Made by a program: the position numbers and the translations under genes. A stretch of DNA of 64,000 nucleotides from Actinomucor elegans. Lineage: Eukaryota; Mucoromycota; Mucoromycetes; Mucorales; Mucoraceae. Location: NCBI GenBank assembly GCA_026027325.1, contig JAMSLZ010000010.1, positions 930,001 to 994,000 of the forward strand, read 5' to 3'. This document shows, piece by piece, positions 1-10,616 of the stretch; position 1 is the first letter of the stretch; every line of letters starts with the position of its first letter. The notes beneath the pieces are model-generated. The model made no database searches, was not told the origin of the DNA, and saw only the letters and a program-made list of their open reading frames with translations.

Positions 1-952
1 ACAATTGTTCAATGTTTCATCTGTTGGCTTTGGGCTGATTTTCTCAAAGCTTAGTAAATGAACCAAAAGACTTTGGCGTTGATCCACGTTCATTCTTTGA
101 CTATAATGTTTTAAAACATATAGGAACCGTCTGGCATTATCTGATTTAATGGTGCCGCTACAATTGAAAAAAAAAGGGATGTTGAGTGGGAGAAATGATA
201 AGTGTACATTCAACCTAAAAAAAAAGGGGGATATTACTTCCAGTAAACAAATTGTCTGCCATCCTTATCAAGGATTTCTTTAAGCATGTCTTCCTGCATA
301 GATGCAATATAGGCTAATTCGAGAAAAAGGGCCGCATGTTTAGGTATTGTAAACAAAAAAAAAGCTCTCACCTTCTCCTATCTCTTCCTCCACGGATAAA
401 AGCTCGCATAGACAATGATCCAAATTGGGAATGCAAGGTAAAATAGAATCTAAGCTTAAAGCAAGCTTATTATCAAGTAATGAAGAAACAAGGTAGTAAT
501 TCTCGAGCAATTTCGGGAAATGGGTGACATTATCAACGACATACATGTTAAATGTGCGAGTAGAAAATGATACTTCTTGATACAAGACTGAAATGTCGTG
601 CACTATAGTTTGAATGAGGTCTGTTTTCTATAAATGAGTGCTTTAAGGTGAGTTGGTAGATTCAAAACAAGTTTGTTTTTCGTGGTGCAGTTACTTGGTT
701 AGAGTTTCCTCGTAGCAGTAAAATAAAACGTTTTGCAATGTCTAACGTTGTAATAGATTGTGTAGAATCATCGTATGCAAGTGAGGGTTTTTTATAACGA
801 GGCTCTATTATTGCCCATTGAATCAAGTCTTCCTGCGGTCTTTTTAATGTTCTTTGACGCGTAGCAGGTATATATGGCATTGTTAGATATGTATAAAAAA
901 AGTTGCTGTCAAATAGCAGCAGCTGGGTCAGGGTTTTTTTTAGTGTAATCAT
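1..952 (-). CDS. Unrecognised multi-exon protein, 3' part, cut by window edge
   Basis: Four exons fit in one phase on the minus strand: from about 952 (or the second ATG at 880) to 695, 627-372, 313-238, and 162 running off position 1. The introns have clean ends (gtaact...ttatag, gtgaga...attag, gtaata...ttgtag). The visible product is about 225 residues, mostly helical and leucine-rich, with no motif that I recognise. It includes the stretches RRFLYVLKHYSQRMN and LLVHLLSFEK near the left edge. The start is uncertain: ATG 952 is preceded in the same frame by a TGA and then by another open stretch (962-1162) that may belong to the same gene. I assign no function. The coherent phase across three introns is the main reason to call it a real gene. 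Confidence 0.5.
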
Positions 953-961
953 TGTGAATAT

Positions 962-1162
962 TCAAGGCCCGTCGTTCCTGAATTTGAGACGGTGTATTGG
1001 TTTTACAGTATCAAAATGTGGCTCTATCAATAAAGTAGGATTACATTGCCTGACAGTTTCATGGAAATAGGGATTGACTGTAAGTATTTGGGTAATGGTA
1101 GGTGAAAGGATGAGGTGATTGAATGCTTTATTTATGGTTATTTCACCATCGAAATTGATCAT
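962..1162 (-). other. Open stretch just upstream, same frame, separated by one stop
   Basis: A 66-codon open frame begins at an ATG at 1162 and ends at TGA 964-962, ten bases before the downstream ATG in the same frame. It could be a 5' exon whose splice sites I cannot place, an upstream ORF, or the front of a gene broken by a stop. The protein resembles nothing I know. Confidence 0.25.
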
Positions 1163-1998
1163 TGGAGAAGCTGCATAGGGATTCCTCTGAAAGCTCCTAA
1201 CTCGAGTTCTTTCATTTTATACAAGCCTATAATGTCTTGTGTACTCATCCATAATCCATTATTTACTTATAGTTGATTTATACCTGGGCGATATCTGCTC
1301 AATTCTAATACACTGGACCTGGAAAATAAAACAAACTTTATCTACTCTTTCATAAAGGTTGTAATAGATATAGAAAACAATTTTGAAAAAATTACAAAAA
1401 ATGCTATATCAAACTAGAATGGATATGGGAACCTATAGACCTATATGAAATACATTCTATATAATGACAAATGAAGTGCGTTATGTAATTGAACAAACGT
1501 CCTAAAAAATGCAGCAGCTCATTTTGGATATGGAGCATTAATCAAATGAGATATTTGACAGGGATATGTTGATATATCTGTTGATTATGATCTATCTAAA
1601 TACCATACCATCAATGAATGTCAGATTAGATGGGTTGAGATTTAATATGTATAGATAGTGCTTGTATCTTGACATCGCATAGCGCTGTTCAGGTACACGC
1701 TTACTTTAAGGATCGTATGTTAATACAGTCGGATTCGAAACTCTAAATAAAGCTGTATTTGTTTATTCCTGGAATACTCTTGTACAGTAAGAACGGTCAC
1801 TTTGTGAAAATAAAATGTCCATTACTAAAAAATAAAATTCACTTTGCCAAAACAATTGTCCCAAATTAAAATCTATCTGTCCATTTATGCCAAGAAACTT
1901 TGTCACAATAAGTTAAATCAAATTGACCAGAAAAAAGATATAAACTTCTTAAGACTTTAATACCGATTAACTTTTTCTCTTTTTTAAAAAAACAAGTA
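1163..1998. other. Intergenic, no gene seen
   Basis: AT-rich stretch with no supported coding sequence. It separates the left-edge gene from the transposase relic. Confidence 0.4.
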
Positions 1999-3408
1999 AT
2001 GACAACTACTTTATTTTACGAAGATGGACAGGAAAATGTCTACACCGAACAAGGAATAAAAGCGTTTGATCCTGTGGAGGATATTTTAACACAGGCCACA
2101 GATCCTAACATTGTCCTGGGGATATTACCACTCAAGGTGCCTATTTAGCAATCCGCAAATATATTGAAGATAGCAATGTGAATAAAAGTGATAATATAAA
2201 GATAAAGGCTATCACTAAAGCAAACTCAAAGCGGACTACTATCTACAATGATTACAACGATACGACATGAGAGAAGTTCATAGATCGAATGCTCGAAAGT
2301 TCTGAGGAAAAAGGAAGAATACCTCGCTTCGTGAAGGAGCTTGGCATCGAAACTCGTACTGCCCGACGATAGTGGGAGCGTTACTAAGAAACAAAAGTGC
2401 CATATAAACTATCAGAGAAGAGCACTGGCCATAAAAGCTCCTTCACATTTGAACACAAGGAATACATTCGAAATCTACTTGACGAGGCTCTCAGCTTTAC
2501 ACTGAAGATATTATTGACAATTTGTCTAAACAGTTTATTGGGCTTTACACTTCAGATGCAACTTAGCCATCATTTGAGGAACAATATGCTCGTGACCGTT
2601 AAGAGACGTACATTTGAACCTGAAGTTAGAAACTCTGCCGACAATTTACAAACAAGATATGAATGGTTTATGAAATAGAAAGACTCTGATTTAGATTTTA
2701 CAAAAAACTGTGTCTTTATTGATGAAGCTGGATTTCATATTAATTTGACGAACAACTAAGCCAGATCCGACATTGGAACGCCCGCCATAGTAAAGACACA
2801 AAAAAGTAAAGCTCCATCACATACAATCATTGGTGCTATACACGCATCTAGTATCATTAATGTATTAATAAAGAAGCTTCAAATTAAAGAAATGGCAACC
2901 ATACCAAAAAAAAAAGAAAAGTGGATAAAGGTAAAAAGCGCACTCCAGATGAGTTGATTGTAGTAGAGGAACCTATAATAGAGCTCGTAGATGTTAATAA
3001 GGATAAAACTCAAGATGCCTCCCCACTTGTATCAAAAGGAACGATAACTACGCATTTTATCAAGGTTATGAATAATCTTTTTGACGCCATGGATCTTGAT
3101 AAAAACTTAAAGGGCAGTTATTTAGTATGGACAACTGTACTATTCATAAATCAAAACCGATGATTAGGATGATTGAAAGTCGCGGTTATAGAGTGATGTA
3201 TTTGCCTCCATGTTCACTAGAATTGAATCCAATTGAACAGTTCTGGGCAATCGTAAAAGGAAGATTGAAGTGTCACAAGTTGCTGACTGAAGAGAAAATG
3301 TATGAAAGAATCGCTGAGGCTTGTAATGCTATACCCGTTGAAAATTTGAACAACTTTGCTAGTCATTCTAAACGACAAATCATTAATTGTTATAATATAT
3401 CATTCTAA
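1999..3408 (+). mobile_element. Degenerate Tc1/mariner (IS630-type) transposase
   Basis: Conceptual translation over several frames gives a DDE transposase relic. An N-terminal part follows ATG 1999. A helix-turn-helix-like region lies near 2397-2680. The first catalytic Asp is in VFIDEAGFHIN (about 2710-2740), the second in MDNCTIHKSKP (3127-3160), and the last acidic residue in NPIEQFW (about 3225-3246), the usual order of the DDE_3 family. In-frame stops (for example near 2268, 2370 and 2757) and frame changes (near 2125, 2500 and 3125) show it is dead as it stands. A lysine-rich segment PKKKRKV lies between the first two catalytic residues (about 2905-2925). I could not define terminal inverted repeats or a TA target duplication with confidence. 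The element ends very close to the left arm of the inverted repeat at 3465. Confidence 0.8.
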
Positions 3409-3464
3409 ATATATAGCTGTCTAATAAACATCCATTAACGTATGTATAAATTGCTAATAAAAGT

Positions 3465-3993
3465 GACAAAATACACCTTTTGCCAAAATGATGTCGCAGG
3501 AAAAAAAAATTAAGGTGCCGCACAATTGAGAAAAATAGTATCTCATCTAAAAAGATGTCGTATTGCGTTTTCGATTCGAATTCAGACCTTTCAAAGAAAA
3601 GAATCGGTGGCGATGACGATGCCGGTGACGATGATAGTGACGGAATTGTATAGAATTCTTTTTGCCACGTCTTCCTCTTTTTTTCTCACAGCAAAATACT
3701 CATTCAAAACTGTAAGTAAATTAGTTTTGTATGCAATCAAAAAACTAATCTGTTTAATTGAAAACCCTCACTCAGCGTTAGTCGAAGATGAAGATCTTAT
3801 TCTGCCTTTGAAATAGAAGCCTGGTGAAGATCTTATAAGTAAATTGGTGTTAAGCTACCCAAAGACTATAGATCTGGTTGTTCATTCTCTAGTTGATAAT
3901 GTATCTTATTACTCGTATAAAGATATGAGATGTGTTTAACATGCAAATTACTTATATGTAGATGCAAGTATTCCAGCCAACAACTATACTGTA
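3465..3993 (+). repeat. Left arm of a 529-bp inverted repeat
   Basis: Base-by-base reading shows this segment matching the reverse complement of 5285-5813 with no difference that I found, including a run of nine A. Both arms are 529 bp. The arm opens with GACAAAATACACCTTTTGCC. Just past the inner edge (after ACTATACTGTA) similarity fades gradually instead of stopping, so the arms sit inside longer paralogous copies. Confidence 0.9.
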
Positions 3994-4224
3994 ACTCAAA
4001 TCAAATGGCCGGATGGAAGTAGGTCAGACATTGTTTACGCTCCGCGAGCCAAATCAACTCCATCACTGCGTCCAATCTTAATTGAAATGCAGTACCATGT
4101 TGATCAAGAATTCATGTTCAGACTAATAAAGAATTCGTCCAACGCTTACTCACGCTGTGGTAAAATTAAGATAAAAGCAGGTAATAAAGTCGATTATAAC
4201 TTGGTTATAGTTTATTCAACTTAA
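3526..4224 (+). pseudogene. PD-(D/E)XK nuclease-like ORF remnant, left copy
   Basis: An open frame at 3526-3816 is followed, after TAG and another stop near 3937, by a conserved-looking tail at about 3946-4224. That tail reads PDGSRSDIVY, then RPILIEMQYHVDQEF and RLIKNSSNAYSR. An Asp (SDIVY) followed about 15 residues later by hydrophobic-ExQ (ILIEMQ) and an Arg-containing helix is the pattern of Rpn-type / PDDEXK_2 nucleases. That family call is mine from motif shape, not from a search. In an alternative frame the 5' part reads an acidic linker (GGDDDAGDDDSDG, near 3606-3645), so the listed frame may be wrong there. The stops, shared by the other arm up to 3993, indicate a decayed gene, probably from a mobile element. 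Confidence 0.5.
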
Positions 4225-4816
4225 ATTGATTTATTCTTTCTAACTAGTTTTTCTAGCTTGTATTTATACTCGTTGGATTGTGACTGAAGGTTATTTACTT
4301 GTGTTTATATAAGACGTATAAGAAGGACGTATCTCTGTCTAAGGATTGCATCGCTGTATAAGGTAATCAATGATGCTTTAGTATGTATATGCTACAGCTA
4401 GGGCGCACAGGCTTCTAGTCTGTCTGTACTTTAAATATGTGGTTATTTCACCACACACGTTACAAAGTCCTGCCTATTGTTCTAGTTGTGGCAATTAAAT
4501 CCCTTGCCGCTTCTTTTGAAGAGAAGTTTATCACTAGTCCGAGCGGATTCTTACTTGAAGCAAGCAGTGTTTTTTGAGCGAAACAATTTGTGCTACTGAG
4601 TGCCAATGCCATCTCTGAACACTTTAATGAAGCAACGATAAATCCCATGGCTGCCCTAGGTTTCTTCTTGGCACGGCACCTACTTTGCCAAGTACCGGGC
4701 GCTACAGATCAAACAAAACGTTACTGATACTGTCTTCTAATAATCTAAAGTCCTCGTATTATCACATTCAAAGAAGAAGAAGACAAAATATTTATTGCTA
4801 AAATAAAATGATATAT
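4225..4816. other. Spacer between the two arms
   Basis: Holds a minus-strand open frame (4648-4460, 62 codons) that I do not recognise. A short near-palindrome lies around 4668-4690 (GGCACGGCACC). It may be remnant DNA of the same element; no function is assigned. Confidence 0.35.
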
Positions 4817-5752
4817 TTAGCTTTTCCTGTTTGTTGCAGCTTCATAAGCCAAATATATAGTATGAGTTTCGACATTGCGCGAAAAGTGAAGGGTCTTGTT
4901 TGAGTTGGATAAGAATTGACATAACGTCGCAAGTGAAGGTATAGGGGTGTTGGTCGCATTTATATCAACTGAATCAGGAAAAAACAAAAAACATCTGTGC
5001 GCCCAGAAGTCGGACTTGCATTGCACCAAAAATGAATTGTCAACAGCATTAAACTCATTGTTGTCTTTTAGACTAGAGGAGCCAGTGATAGAGATGATCA
5101 GAACTGTAGGCAAAAACCTAAATTATGCGTAAACCATCGCACAGCAATCGATAGTTTCCAATATTGCAGCATGATTAACTTCTTCGTGAAGAGCAACTAG
5201 TATTGGAATGAATTTATCATTATTTGCTTTTCGCGAGACATACAAACTATATGCGTTTTTGGTGGCAGTCCATTCGGTTTGAGCTACAGTATAGTTGTTG
5301 GCTGGAATACTTGCATCTACATATAAGTAATTTGCATGTTAAACACATCTCATATCTTTATACGAGTAATAAGATACATTATCAACTAGAGAATGAACAA
5401 CCAGATCTATAGTCTTTGGGTAGCTTAACACCAATTTACTTATAAGATCTTCACCAGGCTTCTATTTCAAAGGCAGAATAAGATCTTCATCTTCGACTAA
5501 CGCTGAGTGAGGGTTTTCAATTAAACAGATTAGTTTTTTGATTGCATACAAAACTAATTTACTTACAGTTTTGAATGAGTATTTTGCTGTGAGAAAAAAA
5601 GAGGAAGACGTGGCAAAAAGAATTCTATACAATTCCGTCACTATCATCGTCACCGGCATCGTCATCGCCACCGATTCTTTTCTTTGAAAGGTCTGAATTC
5701 GAATCGAAAACGCAATACGACATCTTTTTAGATGAGATACTATTTTTCTCAA
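4817..5752 (-). pseudogene. Paralogous ORF remnant, right copy, opposite strand
   Basis: The start (5752-5462) is the same 96-codon open frame as at 3526-3816, read on the minus strand. The next part keeps the same stops, then diverges after the repeat edge: where the left copy has WPDGSRSDIVY and ILIEMQ, this copy reads EWTATKNAYSLYVS and PILVALHEEVNHA. So it is a homologue without the Asp/ExQ pair. One TAA (near 5130) interrupts the tail, which continues in frame to 4817. It points towards the left copy, so the pair is convergent. Confidence 0.5.
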
Positions 5753-5813
5753 TTGTGCGGCACCTTAATTTTTTTTTCCTGCGACATCATTTTGGCAAAA
5801 GGTGTATTTTGTC
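5285..5813 (-). repeat. Right arm of the 529-bp inverted repeat
   Basis: Reverse complement of 3465-3993, same length, no mismatch seen. Outside it the right flank (TTAAATCC...) is unrelated to the left flank, so 3465 and 5813 are sharp outer borders. The 1,291-bp centre separates the arms. Confidence 0.9.
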
Positions 5814-6138
5814 TTAAATCCTTACAGGCATTACATCTCTTACTCCAACAGTTTTCAATGGAGCCACGTGCATACTGAGCTTATCTTTTCAGTTCTACAA
5901 ACAGATTTTGTACTGTCATTTTGCGAAATCAAATGTTCTCGCTGTATTCCTGCAAACAAGGATTTCTAATTCATTAGACACTTTCCATACATGCCAAAAT
6001 TTAAATAGTTTATGCCTTCATCTTTTAATATTTCGGTTATTTCCTCTCCTAGCTGCCCGAGAGTGTATACAGTTTCATCTTTCTCCTCAGTATGAATGTA
6101 AATAGATTAGTTTCAACGTCTGAGTCGTACTACTTCAA

Positions 6139-7837
6139 ATGAAGTTTCAGGATCTATCAAATGAAATATACTGGCATATTTTTGAGTATATCAAAGATAA
6201 GAAAACTACATTTGGTCTCTTATCAATGTGTTCCATGTGCCATTCAGTAGCAAAACAATTGTCTTATATCAAAGTAAATTTTATCAACAGTCATCGGCAG
6301 TTTTTGGCATTTACAAAAAGATAACAGAATGGTTATCTACTACAATATATTAATGGACACTCTATTCTCAAGGACAGTAATTATGAACAGAAAATCACAA
6401 CAATAGCCGAAACGTATTAGCTCCTTGATACAGAGTGAGACAGAATTTACCCAATCCACATACGCTCAACTTGGCTATGGATAATGCAAATCATTACTTA
6501 AGCGTGATGACACGATTTGCAAGTCCAGCAATTAAAAAAAAAGTAGCATAGGCAATAGTAATATCGATGGTAGATTATATTTGAGGCTACAACATAAGTT
6601 ATGCGACATTATTGCTCACCTGGATATAACCAAAAGTGGTTTTTTACTCATGTCGGTCGATAACCTTGAGCTCGAACTGGTGTTTCTCTTTGATTTTAAA
6701 TGTCTTGAGCACTTGGAAATATAATGTGAGCTACCAGAGGATATGGATTTTGCCAAGATATTTGAAGTTTGTCTCAAATTACAAGATTTATCTCTGGATG
6801 ACTCGCCCCATGCGCTATTCCGATGAAGGGGCCCAGGAATAGGAATATATATAGAAAGGGTATGGCGCACTATCAACCAGATTCGGGTAAACCGTGGCCA
6901 AGACCAAATGATCATCCATACTGAACTCTGTTTTGCCGCAAACCTCTTTAATTTTAACTATTATCTTGGTGGTTTGTATATTAACAAAATGGCTACTTTT
7001 TCTTTCGAGTGCTAATTTTAATAATACCTGGTAAATATCCTTGGGGATATATACCCATAGAAGATATAGGGGACTTGGCTATGGTCCATGGAATCCATAT
7101 AAAACTGGATACAATAATGGACGAGTGTATCAGCGCTATTATATCAAACTACACAGAATACATAGTGAAACAATGTTCAGGACTTGAGCTCCTTTTCATA
7201 TCAAGCCCTACTGCAATACATTTTTCATTTTATCCTGTATCACTGAGCCATCCAAATGGAAGAGCGCTCCATCTAAAGACAGTATATTATACACATCCTA
7301 TTTACATACTAAGTTCACTGTTCACTTTTTACAAGTGACATTTCGCATGTTTCCCAATATCCAAACAATAAGGATAAATGGATGGGGATATGGGGCATGG
7401 TATAGCTATATTGCCTACCTCAGGTCCCTAAAACATCTGTGTCGTCTTGAGATTCATACCATACAAAATATTCTAGGAAAGCACAATATACTCTTGGTAG
7501 TTAAAATGGAAAGAAAATATCTATTCAGTTATCATTTCAAGAGAAAATAGCATACACGTACGAAAACTTTGTTTGAATTGATAGTTCTTAACATTGAAAC
7601 GTATAGAGATCAACTTCTCGGGTTAGTCTGCATCATCTGTCGTTATAAGTCGCGAGCAAGCTCTCTTTATGTTGCATAACTTTTATTCCAAGATCGATGG
7701 ACTTGAGATAGAATGGAGCGGCACTGGTCTGCATGTAATTAAAGTTTACAAGTTATCTTGTGCTGCACATCCACTGTTCACATTTCAACAGCATAGTTGG
7801 AACAACTGTAGTAGACTAAATTCTAGATTATTTGACT

Positions 7838-7840
<3 letters not shown>
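6139..7840 (+). pseudogene. F-box / leucine-rich-like protein relic
   Basis: Begins with an F-box-like N-terminus (MKFQDLSNEIYWHIFEYI, then LLSMCSMCHSVAKQ). F-box domains bind Skp1 in SCF ubiquitin ligases. Downstream, scattered frames give LRR-like pieces such as NLELELVFLFDF and KLQDLSLDDSPH, then FPNIQTIRINGWGYG and LRSLKHLCRLEIH near 7335-7480. Stops and frame changes are frequent (for example TAA at 6322), too many for introns to explain. Several F-box genes of this type usually occur in such genomes; this one looks dead. Confidence 0.55.

Positions 7841-7879
<39 letters not shown>
7841..7879. repeat. Homopolymer run, 39 A
   Basis: Uninterrupted A tract directly after the F-box relic. 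It is the longest of nine such tracts of 23 or more in the window. It could be a retroposition tail or simple slippage; no target duplication was recognised. Confidence 0.95.
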
Positions 7880-7882
<3 letters not shown>

Positions 7883-9307
7883 AGGAAATATATAAATATA
7901 CGCATTGAAAACTATAAAACATAATTGCATGATAAACTAGACATTTAAATACTATCGGCATTATTAAAAAAATAGTATGAAGATATTATTGCTACCAAGC
8001 TTGTTTTTTGATTTTTTATTGACTGTTAACAATTAAAGCAATATTTTTTTCTTCAGAAGTAGGTTCCCAAAAAAGTAGTTGGATAAGATAAACTTGTCAA
8101 TCAAGTGAATTTATAGTAATAAACTTTACGTAGGCTTAAATTGTATGTCTAATGAAGTAAAGATCATTTTCATTTGAAAGATTTATTTTGATAACACCTT
8201 CTCTTTTTTTTTAGATCGTTTATACATATAGAATAGATCTGGATCACCTTCAAATGTATATAATTTACAGTACATCTCTACAATACAAAATATACATTGT
8301 ACTTTATTCAAATAGATATGATGCTTCATCATGAGCATGTACTATATATATTCAGAGTAAATTTGGTGTATTTAATGTAGCCGTCGTTTGGCTGTTTTAC
8401 TATGATAAATATACCATACTCATCGATAGATTGTCGTAAAATATACTTTCTTGGTCGATCTTACCAATAGTGGCATATGAATAGTAAACTCACCATGGTC
8501 AATCAGAATGAGCTACTATTACATATCAATAAAAACTCAGAATTACTCGCAAAAGAATTTGAACATATGATTCTTTCTTATTAATAGTCGTGTTTATGAA
8601 ACAGTTCAAATATGTCACGTATGCAATTGAAGCATAAGTGAAAATGCGTTTCCTTCAATGTCACCTGCATTCATGCTTCACTTGGACTAGCTTTAGTTCG
8701 GCAATTCAATGCACTTTAACCAATAGAGTCGAGTTGTTATTATTAACTCCCGAAAGCCAATCAAAATTCTCACGGTTTTAATCTGGCGCAAACACGTAAG
8801 CCGAGAGGCATTCCATTGAAATGAACCTATTCACTACAATGGATCTCATTGTTTCCTTCCCAATCAAGCTCTGTGATCAACAATATTTCAAATTTTCAAA
8901 TGTTAAACTAGACTGGCTTTGAATTGGACCTCGTTACTCGAGGCAAAGTTTGGCTTGAATATGGTCATATTCATTTATTGTGTGCAGCCAGCATTGATTA
9001 TTTTACCCGAAAATTCCCTTGGTCAATTTTTTTGCCCGCGATTTAAGGGTCCTACAGTGAAATTTCAAGCAATGATGGCCAAGAGAAGCTTATTGTATCA
9101 TGACGCAAGTTCTCACTGTGCAATTGTTGCGTCATGCCCAATCTATAGGTACCATCATCTAACAATTATTACTAAAAGACAAGAGGTATGGAATGGTATG
9201 TAACTATCAGGTGCAAAATTAAACTACGGGTCCACGTATCACCTTTTACAGGATATTAAAATGTGTTTGATTCTAGTAGAATCACATGAAAAAAAAAAAG
9301 GCAGCAG
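7880..9307. other. AT-rich intergenic, no gene seen
   Basis: The one longer open frame here (8919-9203) has no recognisable domain and no splice context, so I treat it as chance. The region ends at the promoter of the RRM gene. Confidence 0.5.
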
Positions 9308-9315
9308 TATAAAAG
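9308..9315 (+). promoter_or_regulatory. TATA box of the RRM gene
   Basis: TATAAAAG lies about 80 bases before the ATG at 9394 and is followed by a pyrimidine-rich leader. Position and sequence fit a core promoter; not tested. Confidence 0.6.
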
Positions 9316-9393
9316 GGAAGCGCACTAGAGTTCAAAAGTCAGTTCGAGTTCTTTTTTTTTCTCTTTCTTCTAATATACAAAAAAATAAAAAAA

Positions 9394-10522
9394 ATGACTA
9401 ATTGGACTATTGCTGTAAATATCTATACATTTATGTATAATGAACATGATGATTAAAACAATTGTATAGATTCCCGAGACACCTTCTCCCAACTTTGTTC
9501 TTGTCAAGAATATTGCTCTTCAATCTACTGAAGAAAATGGTAAGTAGTTAAAGATGGTTTAAAGGACGCGTCTTTTTAACTTTGGCTTTCTAGTCAAAGA
9601 ATTCTTTTTGTTTTGTGGCAAGATCAAGGAATTTGAGTTGAAAGTGTAAGTTCATTACTATATCAAACGATGATCCATTAATTTTTTTTTTTTTTTTTTT
9701 GCGTAGTGATGAGGAAGACGAGAAACATCAAGTTGCGTTGATTCACTTTGAACGTGAATCTGCCGCCAACACTGCCGCTTTGTTAAGCAATGGTAATTCA
9801 ATGGTTTTTGGGAATTATTTTGGGGACTGGGGTAAAAGAATACATGTGTAACACTTTTAGTTTCATCACGATAGCTTTAATCGATGATAGTCATATTGTC
9901 GCTTCACCTTACTTTGATATTCCTTCTGTAACTGGCGAAAGCGCTGATAGAGCTGTCGAATCTGAACAAGAAACTCAAGAAGCTAAACCTAAATCACGTA
10001 TTGCCGCCGAGATCTTGGCAAATGGTTATTTGCTTCAAGATCATGTTGTTGCTAAAGGTCTTGAGTATGATCACAAGTATAATGTATCTGGTCGTTTCAG
10101 TAGTTTCCTGAATACATTACAGTCAAATGGTAAGGCATACATCATCACCCTATGTATATATTAGTAATTTGTTCGCAGTCAAGCAATTTGATGAAAAGTA
10201 TCGTATTTGGGATAAAGCCGTCAATATCGATCAAAAGTACAAGATTCAAGAAAAGGTTCAAACTGCTGCCCAAACTGCTCAAACTAAAGCTCAAGCTGCA
10301 CTTCAAACTCCTACTGGACAAAAAGTGCACGACCTTGCTACTCAAACACTTGCTCAAATTGCTGCTGTTCATTACGAAGCTAAAAAGATTCAGGTATATA
10401 GCAAATAGAACTTGTTCTTTATTTGTTATTTATTTGTGTTATAATAGGGTGAGAAGTTGCACCATGCTGCTCCCACTGAGGCCAGTAAGAGTACTGAGGC
10501 TGCTGACACTAAGACTGCTTAA
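9394..10522 (+). CDS. Vip1-like RRM RNA-binding protein
   Basis: Seven exons in coherent phase: 9394-9414, 9470-9539, 9594-9645, 9707-9792, 9875-10129, 10179-10393 and 10448-10522. The N-terminal half is one RNA-recognition motif: NFVLVKNIAL is the RNP2-like strand and VKEFFLFCGKIKEFEL follows. The strand HQVALIHFERESAA takes the RNP1 place, with weak aromatic conservation, as in the fission-yeast Vip1 family. The C-terminal half is helical and Gln/Ala-rich (QTAAQTAQTKAQAALQ), also as in Vip1 homologues. The exact role of the family is poorly known. A TATA box and a short Ala/Lys-rich end (SKSTEAADTKTA) frame a complete gene. The start is the first ATG after the leader, and exon 1 encodes only seven residues. 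Confidence 0.85.
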
Positions 10523-10556
10523 AGAAAAACACATAGTAATACACAACGTAATATGT

Positions 10557-10562
10557 AATAAA
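10557..10562 (+). terminator. Poly(A) signal of the RRM gene
   Basis: AATAAA 35 bases after the stop codon. Confidence 0.5.
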
Positions 10563-10590
10563 TGGAAATATATATAATTTTAAATGTTTT

Positions 10591-10616
10591 GTGTGTGTGT
10601 GTGTGTGTGTGTGTGT
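10591..10616. repeat. (GT)13 microsatellite
   Basis: Thirteen uninterrupted GT units directly downstream of the RRM gene, probably within or next to its 3' end. Confidence 0.95.

Noticed and set aside
8919..9203. 95-codon open frame before the RRM gene
   Set aside because: No domain, no splice or start context, composition like surrounding DNA.
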